The notes beneath the pieces are model-generated. The model did no database searches. It saw nothing but the letters and a program-made list of their open reading frames with translations, and was not told where the DNA came from. Made by a program: the position numbers and the translations under genes. A DNA stretch of 64,000 bases, taken from the NCBI RefSeq assembly GCF_001039005.1, contig NZ_LDWR01000058.1, forward strand, positions 62,001 to 126,000, written 5' to 3'. Positions 36,441-44,856 of the stretch are shown piece after piece. This DNA is from Burkholderia cepacia (GTDB lineage Bacteria; Pseudomonadota; Gammaproteobacteria; Burkholderiales; Burkholderiaceae). The number at the start of each line of letters is the position of its first letter. Positions within the stretch are counted from its first letter, which is position 1.

Positions 36441-37634
36441 TCAGAGCTCGATGCCCGATCGCTCGGCGACCGTGTGCATGTCCTTGTCGCCACGGCCCGA
36501 CAGGTTGACGAGCAGGATCTTGTCCTTCGGCAACGTCGGCGCGAGTTTCACGCCATATGCGATCGCGTGGCTCGACTCGAGCGCGGGAATGATCCCCTCG
36601 ATCCGGCAGCAGTCGTGAAACGCCTTCAGCGCTTCCTCGTCGGTGATCGGGACATACTGCGCGCGGCCGCTGTCCTTCAGCCATGCATGCTCGGGGCCGA
36701 CGCCCGGATAGTCGAGGCCCGCCGATACCGAATGCGTCTCGATGATCTGGCCGTTGTCGTCCTGCAGCAGGTACGTGCGGTTGCCGTGCAGCACGCCCGG
36801 GCTGCCGGCGATCAGCGACGCCGCGTGATGGCCCGTGTCGAGGCCGTCGCCGGCCGCTTCGACGCCGATCAGCTGCACGGACTGGTCGTCGATGTACGGA
36901 TAGAAGATGCCCATCGCGTTCGAGCCGCCGCCGACGCAGGCGATCACCGCGTCCGGCTGCCGGCCAGTCATCTCCGGCATCTGCACCTTGCACTCGTCGC
37001 CGATCACGCGCTGGAAGTCGCGCACCATCATCGGGTAAGGATGCGGGCCCGCGACCGTGCCGATGATGTAGAACGTGCTTTCGATGTTCGTGACCCAGTC
37101 GCGCATCGCCTCGTTCAGCGCATCCTTCAGCGTGCGCGAACCCGACTCGACCGGCACGACCGTCGCACCGAGCAGCTTCATCCGGTAGACGTTCGCGGCC
37201 TGCCGGCGCACGTCCTCGGAACCCATGTAGACAATGCACTCCATCCCGAAGCGCGCGCAGATCGTCGCGGTCGCGACGCCGTGCTGGCCGGCACCGGTTT
37301 CGGCGATCACGCGCTTCTTGCCCATGCGCTTCGCGAGCAGCGCCTGGCCGATCACGTTGTTGATCTTGTGCGCGCCCGTGTGGTTCAGGTCCTCGCGCTT
37401 CAGGTAGATCTGCGCGCCGCCGAGCGTCTCGCTCCAGCGCTGCGCGTGATAGATCGGCGACGGACGGCCGACGAAATGCTTCAGCTCGCGCTCGAATTCG
37501 GCGACGAAGTCGGGATCGTTCTGGAATTTTTCATACGCCGCGCGCAGTTCGTCCAGCGCGTGAATCAGCGTCTCGGCGACGAACACGCCGCCATACGGGC
37601 CGAAGTGGCCGCGACTATCAGGAAGGTTGTACAT
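36441..37634 (-). CDS. trpB: Tryptophan synthase beta chain
   Basis: 397 residues, PLP enzyme joining indole and serine. The Schiff-base lysine is in HTGAHKINN near residue 88 and the phosphate cup GGGSNAMG near 233. The start MYNLPDSRGHFGPYGG is preceded by GAGAG; the frame continues upstream but without homology. It is 55 bp after trpF. Confidence 0.97.
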   Translation of the reverse strand: MYNLPDSRGHFGPYGGVFVAETLIHALDELRAAYEKFQNDPDFVAEFERELKHFVGRPSPIYHAQRWSETLGGAQIYLKREDLNHTGAHKINNVIGQALLAKRMGKKRVIAETGAGQHGVATATICARFGMECIVYMGSEDVRRQAANVYRMKLLGATVVPVESGSRTLKDALNEAMRDWVTNIESTFYIIGTVAGPHPYPMMVRDFQRVIGDECKVQMPEMTGRQPDAVIACVGGGSNAMGIFYPYIDDQSVQLIGVEAAGDGLDTGHHAASLIAGSPGVLHGNRTYLLQDDNGQIIETHSVSAGLDYPGVGPEHAWLKDSGRAQYVPITDEEALKAFHDCCRIEGIIPALESSHAIAYGVKLAPTLPKDKILLVNLSGRGDKDMHTVAERSGIEL

Positions 37635-37689
37635 GGTGTCTCTCTCGATCGGTCGATGCGCCCCGCTTTCGGGGCCGCACCGGCTTGCA

Positions 37690-38391
37690 TCACCCGGCAT
37701 CCGCTTCGCGCACCGCGCGTACGAACGCCGCCATTCGGGCGTGATCCTTCACGCCCTTCGCGCCCTCCACTTCGATGCCACTGGAGACATCGACAGCAAA
37801 CGGGCGCAGCTGGCGGATCGCATCACCGACGTTTTGCGCGTTCAAGCCACCACTCAAAACGGCCCGACGCGCGAGCTCTGCGGGAATAAGAGACCAATCG
37901 AAGACCTTGCCGCTACCACCGTAGTCCGGCACCAGGGTGTCGAACAGGAGGCCGCGCGCTTTCGAATAATGAAGGTCCGATTCTACCAAATCGGACGGCT
38001 GCGTCGAGGGGCCGACGCGCACCGCGCGCAGCCACGGCAGGCGTGCCGCGCGGCCGAGCGCATCGCACTGCTCGGGCGTCTCGTCGCCATGGAACTGCAG
38101 CAGCGTGAGCGGCACGTCGCGCACCACGGCCTCGATCTCCGCTTCGGTCGCATTCACGAACAGCCCGACCACCGACACGAACGGCGGCGCCAGGCGCGCG
38201 AGTTCGGCCGCCTGCGCGATCGTCACCGCGCGCGGGCTCTTCGGGTAGAACACGAGGCCGATCGCATCGGCGCCGAGCGCCGCCGCGTGCAGCACGTCCT
38301 CGGGACGCGACAGCCCGCACAGCTTAATGCGCGTGCGCGGCGGCAGGCCGGCCGCGGCGGAAGTCGAAGGATAAACGGCGTGATCCGTCAT
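37690..38391 (-). CDS. trpF: Phosphoribosylanthranilate isomerase
   Basis: 233 residues, TIM barrel. RIKLCGLSRPEDVL carries the catalytic Cys (near 25), and LLFDTLVPDYGGSGKVFDW holds the catalytic Asp and the conserved GGSG. A tail of about 20 residues precedes the barrel. The ATG overlaps the truA stop (ATGA), coupling it to truA. Confidence 0.95.
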   Translation of the reverse strand: MTDHAVYPSTSAAAGLPPRTRIKLCGLSRPEDVLHAAALGADAIGLVFYPKSPRAVTIAQAAELARLAPPFVSVVGLFVNATEAEIEAVVRDVPLTLLQFHGDETPEQCDALGRAARLPWLRAVRVGPSTQPSDLVESDLHYSKARGLLFDTLVPDYGGSGKVFDWSLIPAELARRAVLSGGLNAQNVGDAIRQLRPFAVDVSSGIEVEGAKGVKDHARMAAFVRAVREADAG

Positions 38392-39200
38392 GATTGAAGG
38401 TCCAGATCGGCCCAGACGCTGCTCCACGGCACGCTGCCGAGCTGCGCGGGCGGGACGGCGAATTCCGCCGGGTAGCCGACGTGGGCGAGGTACAGCCCGT
38501 CGGCCATGAACGTGGGCGCCGCGAGGCCGCGGTCGCGCCCGGCCAGCACGTCGGCAACCCAGTCGGCCGGATAGCGGCCGCGCCCGACCGCGACGAGGCA
38601 GCCCATCAGGTTGCGCACCATGTGGTGCAGGAACGCGTTGGCGCGGAAGCGGAAATGGATGAAATGGCCCGCGCGCCGCACGTCGATCTGATGCAGATGT
38701 TTGACCGGCGTCTTCGACTGGCATTCCGACGACCGGAACGACGAGAAGTCGTGCTCGCCGATCAGGTGCGCGGCCGCGGCGCGCATTGCGTCGTCGTCGA
38801 GCGGCGTATGGATCCAGCCCGCGCGACCGACCAGCATCGGCGAACGCACGGGGTGCACGTACAGCACGTAGTAATAGGTGCGCTCGAACGCCGAGAAACG
38901 CGCGTTGAAGGCCTCCGGCATCGGCTTCGCCCATTGCACCGACACGGTCGACGGCAGGAACGCGTTGGTTCCGCGCACCCACGAAAAATCGTCGCGATCG
39001 AGGTCCGTGTCGAAATGCACGACCTGCCCGAGCCCGTGCACGCCGGTGTCGGTCCGCCCCGCCACCGTCGTGTGCAACGGCACCCGCGCGAACTCGGCCA
39101 GCGCGTGCTCGAGTGCGTTCTGCACGGTCTTGCCGTGCGGTTGCGCCTGCCAGCCGCAGAACGCCGCGCCGTCGTACTGGATACCCAGTGCGATCCGCAT
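38388..39200 (-). CDS. truA: tRNA pseudouridine(38-40) synthase
   Basis: 270 residues. The catalytic Asp is in VAGRTDTGVHGLGQVV near residue 53. LGIQYDGAAFCGWQ at the N-terminus and the RANAFLHHMVRNLMG motif near 195 complete the TruA pattern. The ATG shares one base with the upstream fimV-like stop (TGATG). The fimV-truA-trpF order recurs in Burkholderiales and Pseudomonas. Confidence 0.96.
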   Translation of the reverse strand: MRIALGIQYDGAAFCGWQAQPHGKTVQNALEHALAEFARVPLHTTVAGRTDTGVHGLGQVVHFDTDLDRDDFSWVRGTNAFLPSTVSVQWAKPMPEAFNARFSAFERTYYYVLYVHPVRSPMLVGRAGWIHTPLDDDAMRAAAAHLIGEHDFSSFRSSECQSKTPVKHLHQIDVRRAGHFIHFRFRANAFLHHMVRNLMGCLVAVGRGRYPADWVADVLAGRDRGLAAPTFMADGLYLAHVGYPAEFAVPPAQLGSVPWSSVWADLDLQS

Positions 39201-41281
39201 CACGCCTCGTCCGCCAGTTTCGCGAGCAGCGCGCGCGCGTCGTCGCGCGTCGCGGCGTCGTTCGCGTCGACCACTTCCTGCAGCAGCGTCCGCGCACCGG
39301 ACAGATCGCCCAGTTCGACGTACTCGGACGCGAGATCGAGCTTGTTGCGCGCGATGCGTGCGAGTTCGCCCGGCGTCAGCGCGGGAAGCGCGGCGCCCGG
39401 CGTGGACGGCAGGTCGAGGTCGAAATCGAGCTTCAGCGCACCGAACTGCGCGCCGCCGAGCGGCGGCAGCGTCGACGTCGCGGACGGGCTGCCTGTGTGG
39501 CCGGCGGGCGTCGCCGCGTCCGGGTCCCACTCGAACTCGTCGTCCTGGTCGGCCGGATGTTCCGGGGTCGGATCACCCGAGCCAATCGGCGGGTGTGGCG
39601 CGAATTGACCGTTAGTTGCGATTTGATCGGTGCTGGACGGCTCTGCTCGCGCAGCCGGCTCATCCGATGCCGGCGACGGCTCGTCCGGTGCGCGCGGCGG
39701 CAGCGGCATGTCGAGGCTGTTGAGCGCGCTGATCGCGTTCTGCATCAGCGCCGCGTGCTGCGCTTCGGGCGCCAAAGGCGCGGCGGGCGTCTCGGCCGGC
39801 TGGTCGGCGGCGGCCTCTTCCACCGGTTCCGTGTCGTGCGGCGCCGGCGGCGTGGCCGCCTCGCTCACGGGCAAGTCTTCGGCGTGGGCGGACGGCAACT
39901 CGAGCTGCTCGCCATGCGGCTTCGTCGCTTCGGGCACCGTCGCTGCATCCGCATCGTGCGGCTCGATCGTCTCCGCCGCTGCGGCAGTCGCCGCGGCAAG
40001 GTGCATGTCGGCAGCCGCATCGCGGGAGACCGGCATTTCGGGCTGGATCGGCAGTTCGCGTTCGACGGCCGGCGCAACGTCAGCTTCCGCAGCCGCGGCA
40101 CCGCCCGCTGCGGCAGCCGCCGTACCCGTATCGTCCGTGCGCCGGCCCTTGCGGCGCTTGCGCCACATGAAACCGGCCGCGAGGACGATCACGGCCGCGC
40201 CGGCCACTGCGGCCGGACGCCAGTCCATCTGTTCGGTACGGCGCGCAGGCGCCGCCACGGGCGCGGCTGGTTGCGCGGGCGCCGATGCCGGTTGCACCGC
40301 GCTGGCGGCTACGCCGGACGCGGCTTCGCCTGCGGTCGACGCGGCAGCCGACGCACCCGCATCGTTCGCGGCCGCACGCGGCGCGGCAGGAGCCGCCGCA
40401 ATCGACGGCGCGACGTCGTTCGGCCCGGCCGGCTTGCCGATGCCGTGCTTCTGCAACTCCATCAGCACGCGGTTCTTCAGCGCCAGCAATTGCTGCAGGC
40501 TCGACGGTCGCGGCTGCGACGCGCCCGCGACGGGCGCAGCGCCGGCCGGTTCGTTCGCGCCGGAACCCTGGCTGCCCTGCGCAGGCTGGACCGCGGCCTC
40601 GCTCGCGGACGACGGCGCCGACTGGATCGAACCGCTCCACACGTGCGGGCCGCTTGCACCGGCCGCGGGCGCCGCCGGCTGCATGCTTTCGACAGCCGAC
40701 GCACCGTGCGCGGCCGAAGCGCCGACCGAAGCCAACGCCCCCGCGGCCGTCGCAACGCTCGCGCCGCTCACCGGAGCCGCATGCACGGCCGGCGCCACCG
40801 GCGCGGATTGCACGGCCGACACCGGATGCGGCGCGGACGCGCCATGCTGCGCGCCCGCCACCCCGCCCGATGCGGCGGCGGGTGCCGAGGCTGCCGTCGC
40901 ACCGGATGCGCCAGAGGCACCGGCCGGCACGAGCGCCGCGCCAGTCGCGTCGAGCGCGGGCACGGTCAGCGTCGCACCGACTTTCAGGCGACTCGCGTCG
41001 TGCTTCATGAACGCCTGCGGATTGGCGTCGAACAGCGTGCGGCCGGCGCGCGCGAGCACGCCGGGATCGTGCGATTGCGTGGCCGCTTTCGCGAGATCAT
41101 TCAGCGACTGGCCCGGCTGGACCGTCACGGTAAGCGGCGCGGCGCCGGCAGCGGAAGCCGGCAGTTCGCCGGCGCCGGCCGCCCAAGCTGACGCGGCTGC
41201 GCCGAGCGCCAGGATCGCCAGCGCGCCACGCACGGCGCGCGACAGACGGGACTGACGCGGAAACAAGGAAATTCGGGACAT
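39200..41281 (-). CDS. fimV: FimV/HubP-like peptidoglycan-binding polar landmark protein
   Basis: 693 residues. A signal peptide (about 1-35) is followed by a LysM-type region (LTVTVQPGQSLNDLAKAA, about 51-110) and a long Ala/Ser/Pro-rich low-complexity stretch. One membrane helix (AVAGAAVIVLAAGFMW) lies near residue 365. The acidic cytoplasmic part ends in the FimV C-terminal motif ASEYVELGDLSGARTLLQEV. In Pseudomonas and Vibrio such proteins organise poles, type IV pili and flagella. The frame extends 26 codons upstream of 41281 without a ribosome site. Confidence 0.85.
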   Translation of the reverse strand: MSRISLFPRQSRLSRAVRGALAILALGAAASAWAAGAGELPASAAGAAPLTVTVQPGQSLNDLAKAATQSHDPGVLARAGRTLFDANPQAFMKHDASRLKVGATLTVPALDATGAALVPAGASGASGATAASAPAAASGGVAGAQHGASAPHPVSAVQSAPVAPAVHAAPVSGASVATAAGALASVGASAAHGASAVESMQPAAPAAGASGPHVWSGSIQSAPSSASEAAVQPAQGSQGSGANEPAGAAPVAGASQPRPSSLQQLLALKNRVLMELQKHGIGKPAGPNDVAPSIAAAPAAPRAAANDAGASAAASTAGEAASGVAASAVQPASAPAQPAAPVAAPARRTEQMDWRPAAVAGAAVIVLAAGFMWRKRRKGRRTDDTGTAAAAAGGAAAAEADVAPAVERELPIQPEMPVSRDAAADMHLAAATAAAAETIEPHDADAATVPEATKPHGEQLELPSAHAEDLPVSEAATPPAPHDTEPVEEAAADQPAETPAAPLAPEAQHAALMQNAISALNSLDMPLPPRAPDEPSPASDEPAARAEPSSTDQIATNGQFAPHPPIGSGDPTPEHPADQDDEFEWDPDAATPAGHTGSPSATSTLPPLGGAQFGALKLDFDLDLPSTPGAALPALTPGELARIARNKLDLASEYVELGDLSGARTLLQEVVDANDAATRDDARALLAKLADEA

Positions 41282-41354
41282 CGTTGGCTCTATCGCCGCG
41301 CGCAGGCGCGGCTCGGATTCGCGGTTGGAAGCGTCAATAAAGTTGCCGCAGAAA

Positions 41355-41385
41355 TGCAAAAGCGTCGCGCGGAACGCGACGCTTT
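41355..41385 (-). terminator. Terminator-like hairpin in the fimV leader
   Basis: Perfect 11-bp stem AAAGCGTCGCG (41359-41369) with its complement (41375-41385) and a 5-nt loop. On the minus strand a TTTT tract follows. It lies 78 bp before the fimV start, so it either ends unknown minus-strand transcription or attenuates fimV. Confidence 0.65.
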
Positions 41386-41735
41386 AGGCGGGTCTGTGCG
41401 TCGTAACCGCGTAGTTTACTTCACGCGATCGGGTTCGGGCCGAATTCGTCGCCGGCAGGTGCAACCGGCCGCGCCGCCGCCCCGGTCCGCACGCTGCAGC
41501 CGGCGCGCCAGGGTGATCAAAAGAACGCTCCCCGATGAATCAAAGCCCTCGCATCCCGAACGAATCATGCGGCTTTCGGGCGCGCACCGGAGGCTCGCCC
41601 GCCCGGGCGCCCGACGCGGAACCGCGGCCGCGGAATCAGGCACGCCCGCTCAATAATTCGCACCGCCTGCCGTTAATGGATTAACAGCCGCCAATAAAAA
41701 AATCCCACCGGCCCGCCAATCCCATTCCAATAAAT

Positions 41736-41785
41736 TTCAATTGAACGATAAGAAGTCAATTCCCCTCTCTTATCGTCGAATTGAA
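41736..41785. repeat. 18-bp imperfect inverted repeat with 14-nt loop
   Basis: TTCAATTGAACGATAAGA (41736-41753) pairs with 41768-41785 at 16 of 18 positions. There is no T-run on either side, so it is not an ordinary terminator. It may be a regulator site or the trace of a mobile or repeat element. Confidence 0.7.
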
Positions 41786-42080
41786 CATTTCATCCCAGAA
41801 AGCCCCGCCCCATAAGGCTTACAGCCCATACTGCCCTCCCCATTGGTCGTACAAAAGCAATCGTTTCACCGGCAATTCAATTACATTACACAAAATTACA
41901 CAGATCAAATAATTGCGGTCGCTACGATCGACTTCAAACAAGAATCGGCGCAATTCGACCATCGCGTTCGCACATGCCGGAAAGGCGGGAGCGCAGGCCG
42001 GGCTGACGCCGTGAGGTGCCAGGGGGCATCGCGCAGTCGCACGACTGCATTCACTCACCAGCTCGTTACGGGGATCGAAC

Positions 42081-43325
42081 ATGGGCTATCAGCAGGGTTT
42101 GAGCGGGTTGGCCGGCGCGTCGAGCAATCTCGACGTGATCGGCAACAACATCGCGAACGCAAACACGACCGGCTTCAAGCAGGGCCGCGCGAACTTCTCC
42201 GACATGTATGCGAATTCGGTCGCGACGTCGGTCAACACGCAGATCGGCATCGGCACGCAGCTCGCATCGGTGCAGCAGCAGTTCGGCCAGGGGACGATCA
42301 ATACGACTCACTCGTCGCTGGATATCGCGATCAACGGCAACGGTTTCTTCCAGATGTCGAGCAACGGCGCGACGACGTACTCGCGTGACGGCACGTTCCA
42401 CCGCGACAAGAACGGCGCCATCGTCGACTCGCAAAACCGCAACCTGATGGGCTATGCGGCAGGCGCGGGCGGCGCGATCAACACCGCGGCGACCGTGCCG
42501 CTGCAGGCGCCGACCAACAACATCGCACCGCAGGCGACGACCAAGATCACCGGTCAGTTCAACCTGAACTCGCAGGACAAGGTGCCGACCAAGACGCCGT
42601 TCAACGCGACCGACAACACGACGTACAACTACAACTCGTCAATCCAGGTCTACGACACGCTCGGTGGCTCGCAGCAGGTCACGATGTATTTCACGAAGGG
42701 CGCGGCCGGCACCTGGCAGGCGTACGCGGGCGTGCAGGGCCAGACGCCGACGAATCTCGGCACGGTCACGTTCGACACGTCGGGCCGGATCAGCTCGACG
42801 ACCTCGGCCGCCACCGGCCAGCCGACGCCGAGCCTCGGCCAGTTCGCGTTCTCGGTCCCCAACACGACGGGCGGCGCCAACCCGCAGAACCTGACGCTCG
42901 ACCTGAGCGGCACGACGCAGTACGGCGGGAAGAACGGCGTGACCAACCTCGCGCAGGACGGTTTCGCGAGCGGCACACTGACGACGTTCTCGATCGGCCC
43001 CGACGGCAAGCTGACCGGCAACTACTCGAACGGGCAAAGCGCGGTGCTCGGCCTGATCGCGCTCGCGAACTTCAACAACCCGAACGGGCTCGTGAACATC
43101 GGCGGCAACCAGTACACCGAATCCGCCGCGTCGGGCGTGCCGCAGATCTCCGCGCCGGGTAGCACGAACCACGGCACGCTGCAGGGGAGCGCGCTGGAAA
43201 ACTCGAACGTCAACCTGACGACCGAGCTCGTGAACCTGATCACCGCGCAGCGCAATTACCAGGCGAATGCGCAGACGATCAAGAGCCAGCAGACAGTCGA
43301 CCAGACGCTGCTGAACCTGCGCTGA
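42081..43325 (+). CDS. FlgE-like flagellar hook protein, orphan copy
   Basis: 414 residues with both conserved ends of hook/rod proteins. The N-terminus is GLSGLAGASSNLDVIGNNIANANTTGFK and the C-terminus GSALENSNVNLTTELVNLITAQRNYQANAQTI. The middle is the FlgE type (LDIAINGNGFFQM, then a Thr/Asn-rich D1/D2 region). No other flagellar gene is near; it faces away from fimV and converges with asd. It could be a second hook subunit, a relic of a lateral system or a domesticated extracellular filament protein. GGGGAT stands 5 nt before the ATG. Confidence 0.9.
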   Translation: MGYQQGLSGLAGASSNLDVIGNNIANANTTGFKQGRANFSDMYANSVATSVNTQIGIGTQLASVQQQFGQGTINTTHSSLDIAINGNGFFQMSSNGATTYSRDGTFHRDKNGAIVDSQNRNLMGYAAGAGGAINTAATVPLQAPTNNIAPQATTKITGQFNLNSQDKVPTKTPFNATDNTTYNYNSSIQVYDTLGGSQQVTMYFTKGAAGTWQAYAGVQGQTPTNLGTVTFDTSGRISSTTSAATGQPTPSLGQFAFSVPNTTGGANPQNLTLDLSGTTQYGGKNGVTNLAQDGFASGTLTTFSIGPDGKLTGNYSNGQSAVLGLIALANFNNPNGLVNIGGNQYTESAASGVPQISAPGSTNHGTLQGSALENSNVNLTTELVNLITAQRNYQANAQTIKSQQTVDQTLLNLR

Positions 43326-43335
43326 TCCGCGCATG

Positions 43336-43384
43336 AAAAACGCGCCGCGCCAGCCTTGACATCATCAAGGCCGACGCGGCGCGT
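43336..43384 (-). terminator. Strong terminator between the hook gene and asd
   Basis: Outer stem ACGCGCCGCG (43340-43349) with CGCGGCGCGT (43375-43384), and an inner 7-bp stem around 43353-43371. On the minus strand it ends in TTTTT, terminating asd. It may also stop the convergent hook transcript. Confidence 0.88.
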
Positions 43385-43427
43385 CATCTTGTGCAGCCCG
43401 GCCCACAGGCCGGACCGGCAAGCGGGC

Positions 43428-44549
43428 TTACTTGTCGAGCAGGATGCGCAGCATGCGGCGCAGCGGCTCGGCCGCGCCCCACAGCAGCTGGTCGCCGACC
43501 GTGAACGCCGACAGGTATTCGCCGCCCATCGCGAGCTTGCGCAGACGGCCGACCGGCACCGTCAGCGAGCCGGTGATCTTCGCCGGCGACAGGTCGCGCA
43601 TCGATGCTTCACGCTCGTTCGGCACAACCTTCACCCAGTCGTTCGCCGAGGCGAGGATGCCGTTGATCTCGTCGAGCGGCACATCCTTCTTCAGCTTGAT
43701 CGTCAGCGCCTGCGAGTGGCAGCGCATTGCGCCGATCCGCACGCACAGGCCGTCGACCGGGATCGAGCCCGGCTCGCCCATGGCCGGCTTGCCGAGGATC
43801 TTGTTGGTTTCCGCGCCGCCCTTCCACTCTTCCTTCGACATCCCGTTGCCGAGATCCTTGTCGATCCACGGGATCAGCGAGCCGGCGAGCGGCACGCCGA
43901 AGTTGCTGGTCGGCATCGCATCGCTGTTCATCGCGGCCAGCACGCGGCGGTCGATGTCGAGAATCGCGGAAGCCGGATCGGCGAGCTGTTCCTGCACCGC
44001 GCCGTTCAGCGTGCCCATCTGCGACAGCAGCTCGCGCATGTTCTGCGCGCCCGCGCCCGATGCGGCCTGGTAGGTCATCGCCGTCATCCAGTCGACGAGA
44101 TTCTCGCGGAACAGGCCGCCCAGCGCCATCAGCATCAGGCTGACCGTGCAGTTGCCGCCGACGAAGTTCTTCGTGCCCTTGACCAGCGCGTCCTTGATCA
44201 CGTCGAGGTTGACCGGATCGAGGATGATGACTGCGTCGTCCTTCATCCGCAGCGACGATGCCGCATCGATCCAGTAGCCGTTCCAGCCGGCCGCGCGCAG
44301 CTTCGGGAACACGTCGTTCGTGTAGTCGCCGCCCTGGCACGTGATGATCACGTCGCACTTCTTCAGCTCGTCGACGTTGGTCGCATCCTTGAGCGTAGTC
44401 TCGTTTTTCGCGAACGACGGCGCTTTGCCGCCCGTGTTGCTGGTGCTGAAAAACACCGGTTCGATCAGGTCGAAATCGCCCTCTTCCTGCATGCGCTGCA
44501 TCAGGACGCTGCCGACCATGCCGCGCCAACCTACGAGACCTACGTTCAT
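43428..44549 (-). CDS. asd: Aspartate-semialdehyde dehydrogenase
   Basis: 373 residues. NADPH reduction of aspartyl phosphate, the branch enzyme to Lys/DAP, Thr, Met and Ile. GLVGWRGMVGSVLMQRM (NADP loop) starts the protein, and the catalytic Cys is in GGNCTVSLMLMAL near residue 135. RIGAMRCHSQALTIKLK near 275 is conserved. The start at 44549 has AAAGGG 7 nt upstream. Between it and its promoter lies a short ORF rich in Thr, Ile and Lys codons (44631-44750). Confidence 0.97.
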   Translation of the reverse strand: MNVGLVGWRGMVGSVLMQRMQEEGDFDLIEPVFFSTSNTGGKAPSFAKNETTLKDATNVDELKKCDVIITCQGGDYTNDVFPKLRAAGWNGYWIDAASSLRMKDDAVIILDPVNLDVIKDALVKGTKNFVGGNCTVSLMLMALGGLFRENLVDWMTAMTYQAASGAGAQNMRELLSQMGTLNGAVQEQLADPASAILDIDRRVLAAMNSDAMPTSNFGVPLAGSLIPWIDKDLGNGMSKEEWKGGAETNKILGKPAMGEPGSIPVDGLCVRIGAMRCHSQALTIKLKKDVPLDEINGILASANDWVKVVPNEREASMRDLSPAKITGSLTVPVGRLRKLAMGGEYLSAFTVGDQLLWGAAEPLRRMLRILLDK

Positions 44550-44630
44550 GACTAACCCTTTGATGGAGCTTCCCCGCCATTTCCGTCCCCGCTGTGACCG
44601 CGCGGGGAAAAAGGCGGGCACGACGGACGA

Positions 44631-44750
44631 TCAGCGTTTAATGATCGTTTTCGTGGTAATGGTTTTCGTGATGACGATGGCGCGCGCACCCGCACGGGCA
44701 ATGCTGCCGTGGAGTTTCAAGACCGGGGAGATCAGGGAAATATGCGCCAT
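44631..44750 (-). CDS. Candidate Thr/Ile/Lys leader peptide upstream of asd (39 residues)
   Basis: A minus-strand ORF starts MAHISLISPVLKLHGSIARA and ends IVITKTITTKTIIKR. In the last 14 residues there are five Thr, five Ile and three Lys codons, exactly the end products of the pathway that asd feeds. The ATG sits 7 nt after the -10 box TAGACT, so transcription would start at or next to the ATG (leaderless). A 7-bp hairpin (44627-44633 with 44642-44648) covers the last control codons and the stop, and a larger stem (44582-44592 with 44602-44607 and 44622-44627) follows. I found no textbook terminator, so the mechanism is open. Confidence 0.6.
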   Translation of the reverse strand: MAHISLISPVLKLHGSIARAGARAIVITKTITTKTIIKR

Positions 44751-44756
44751 CGTTCG

Positions 44757-44785
44757 AGTCTACACAAAGCCGGTTGCCCGCACAA
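44757..44785 (-). promoter_or_regulatory. Putative asd promoter
   Basis: TTGTGC (44785-44780), 17-bp spacer, TAGACT (44762-44757) on the minus strand. It lies inside the 307-bp gap between leuB and asd, so asd is probably not only a leu-operon distal gene. Confidence 0.65.
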
Positions 44786-44856
44786 CGGCCAACCGCGCGC
44801 GAACCGGCCGTTTTTGCAGCCTGTTCGCGCCCTTTCTACGTTATTACCGCAAAGCC

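Larger units (their letters stand above)
41282..42080. other. Long AT-rich intergenic region between fimV and the flgE-like gene
   Basis: 799 bp without a convincing gene. It holds the hairpin at 41355-41385 and the large imperfect inverted repeat at 41736-41785. Base composition drops sharply in AT-rich stretches (about 41650-41910), unlike the flanking genes. It must contain divergent promoters for fimV and the hook gene. I found no clear sigma-28 or sigma-54 site. Confidence 0.55.

Noticed and set aside
37690..39530. Long minus-strand frames running upstream from trpF and truA
   Set aside because: Homology begins at the internal starts 38391 and 39200; the upstream parts overlap truA and fimV out of frame.
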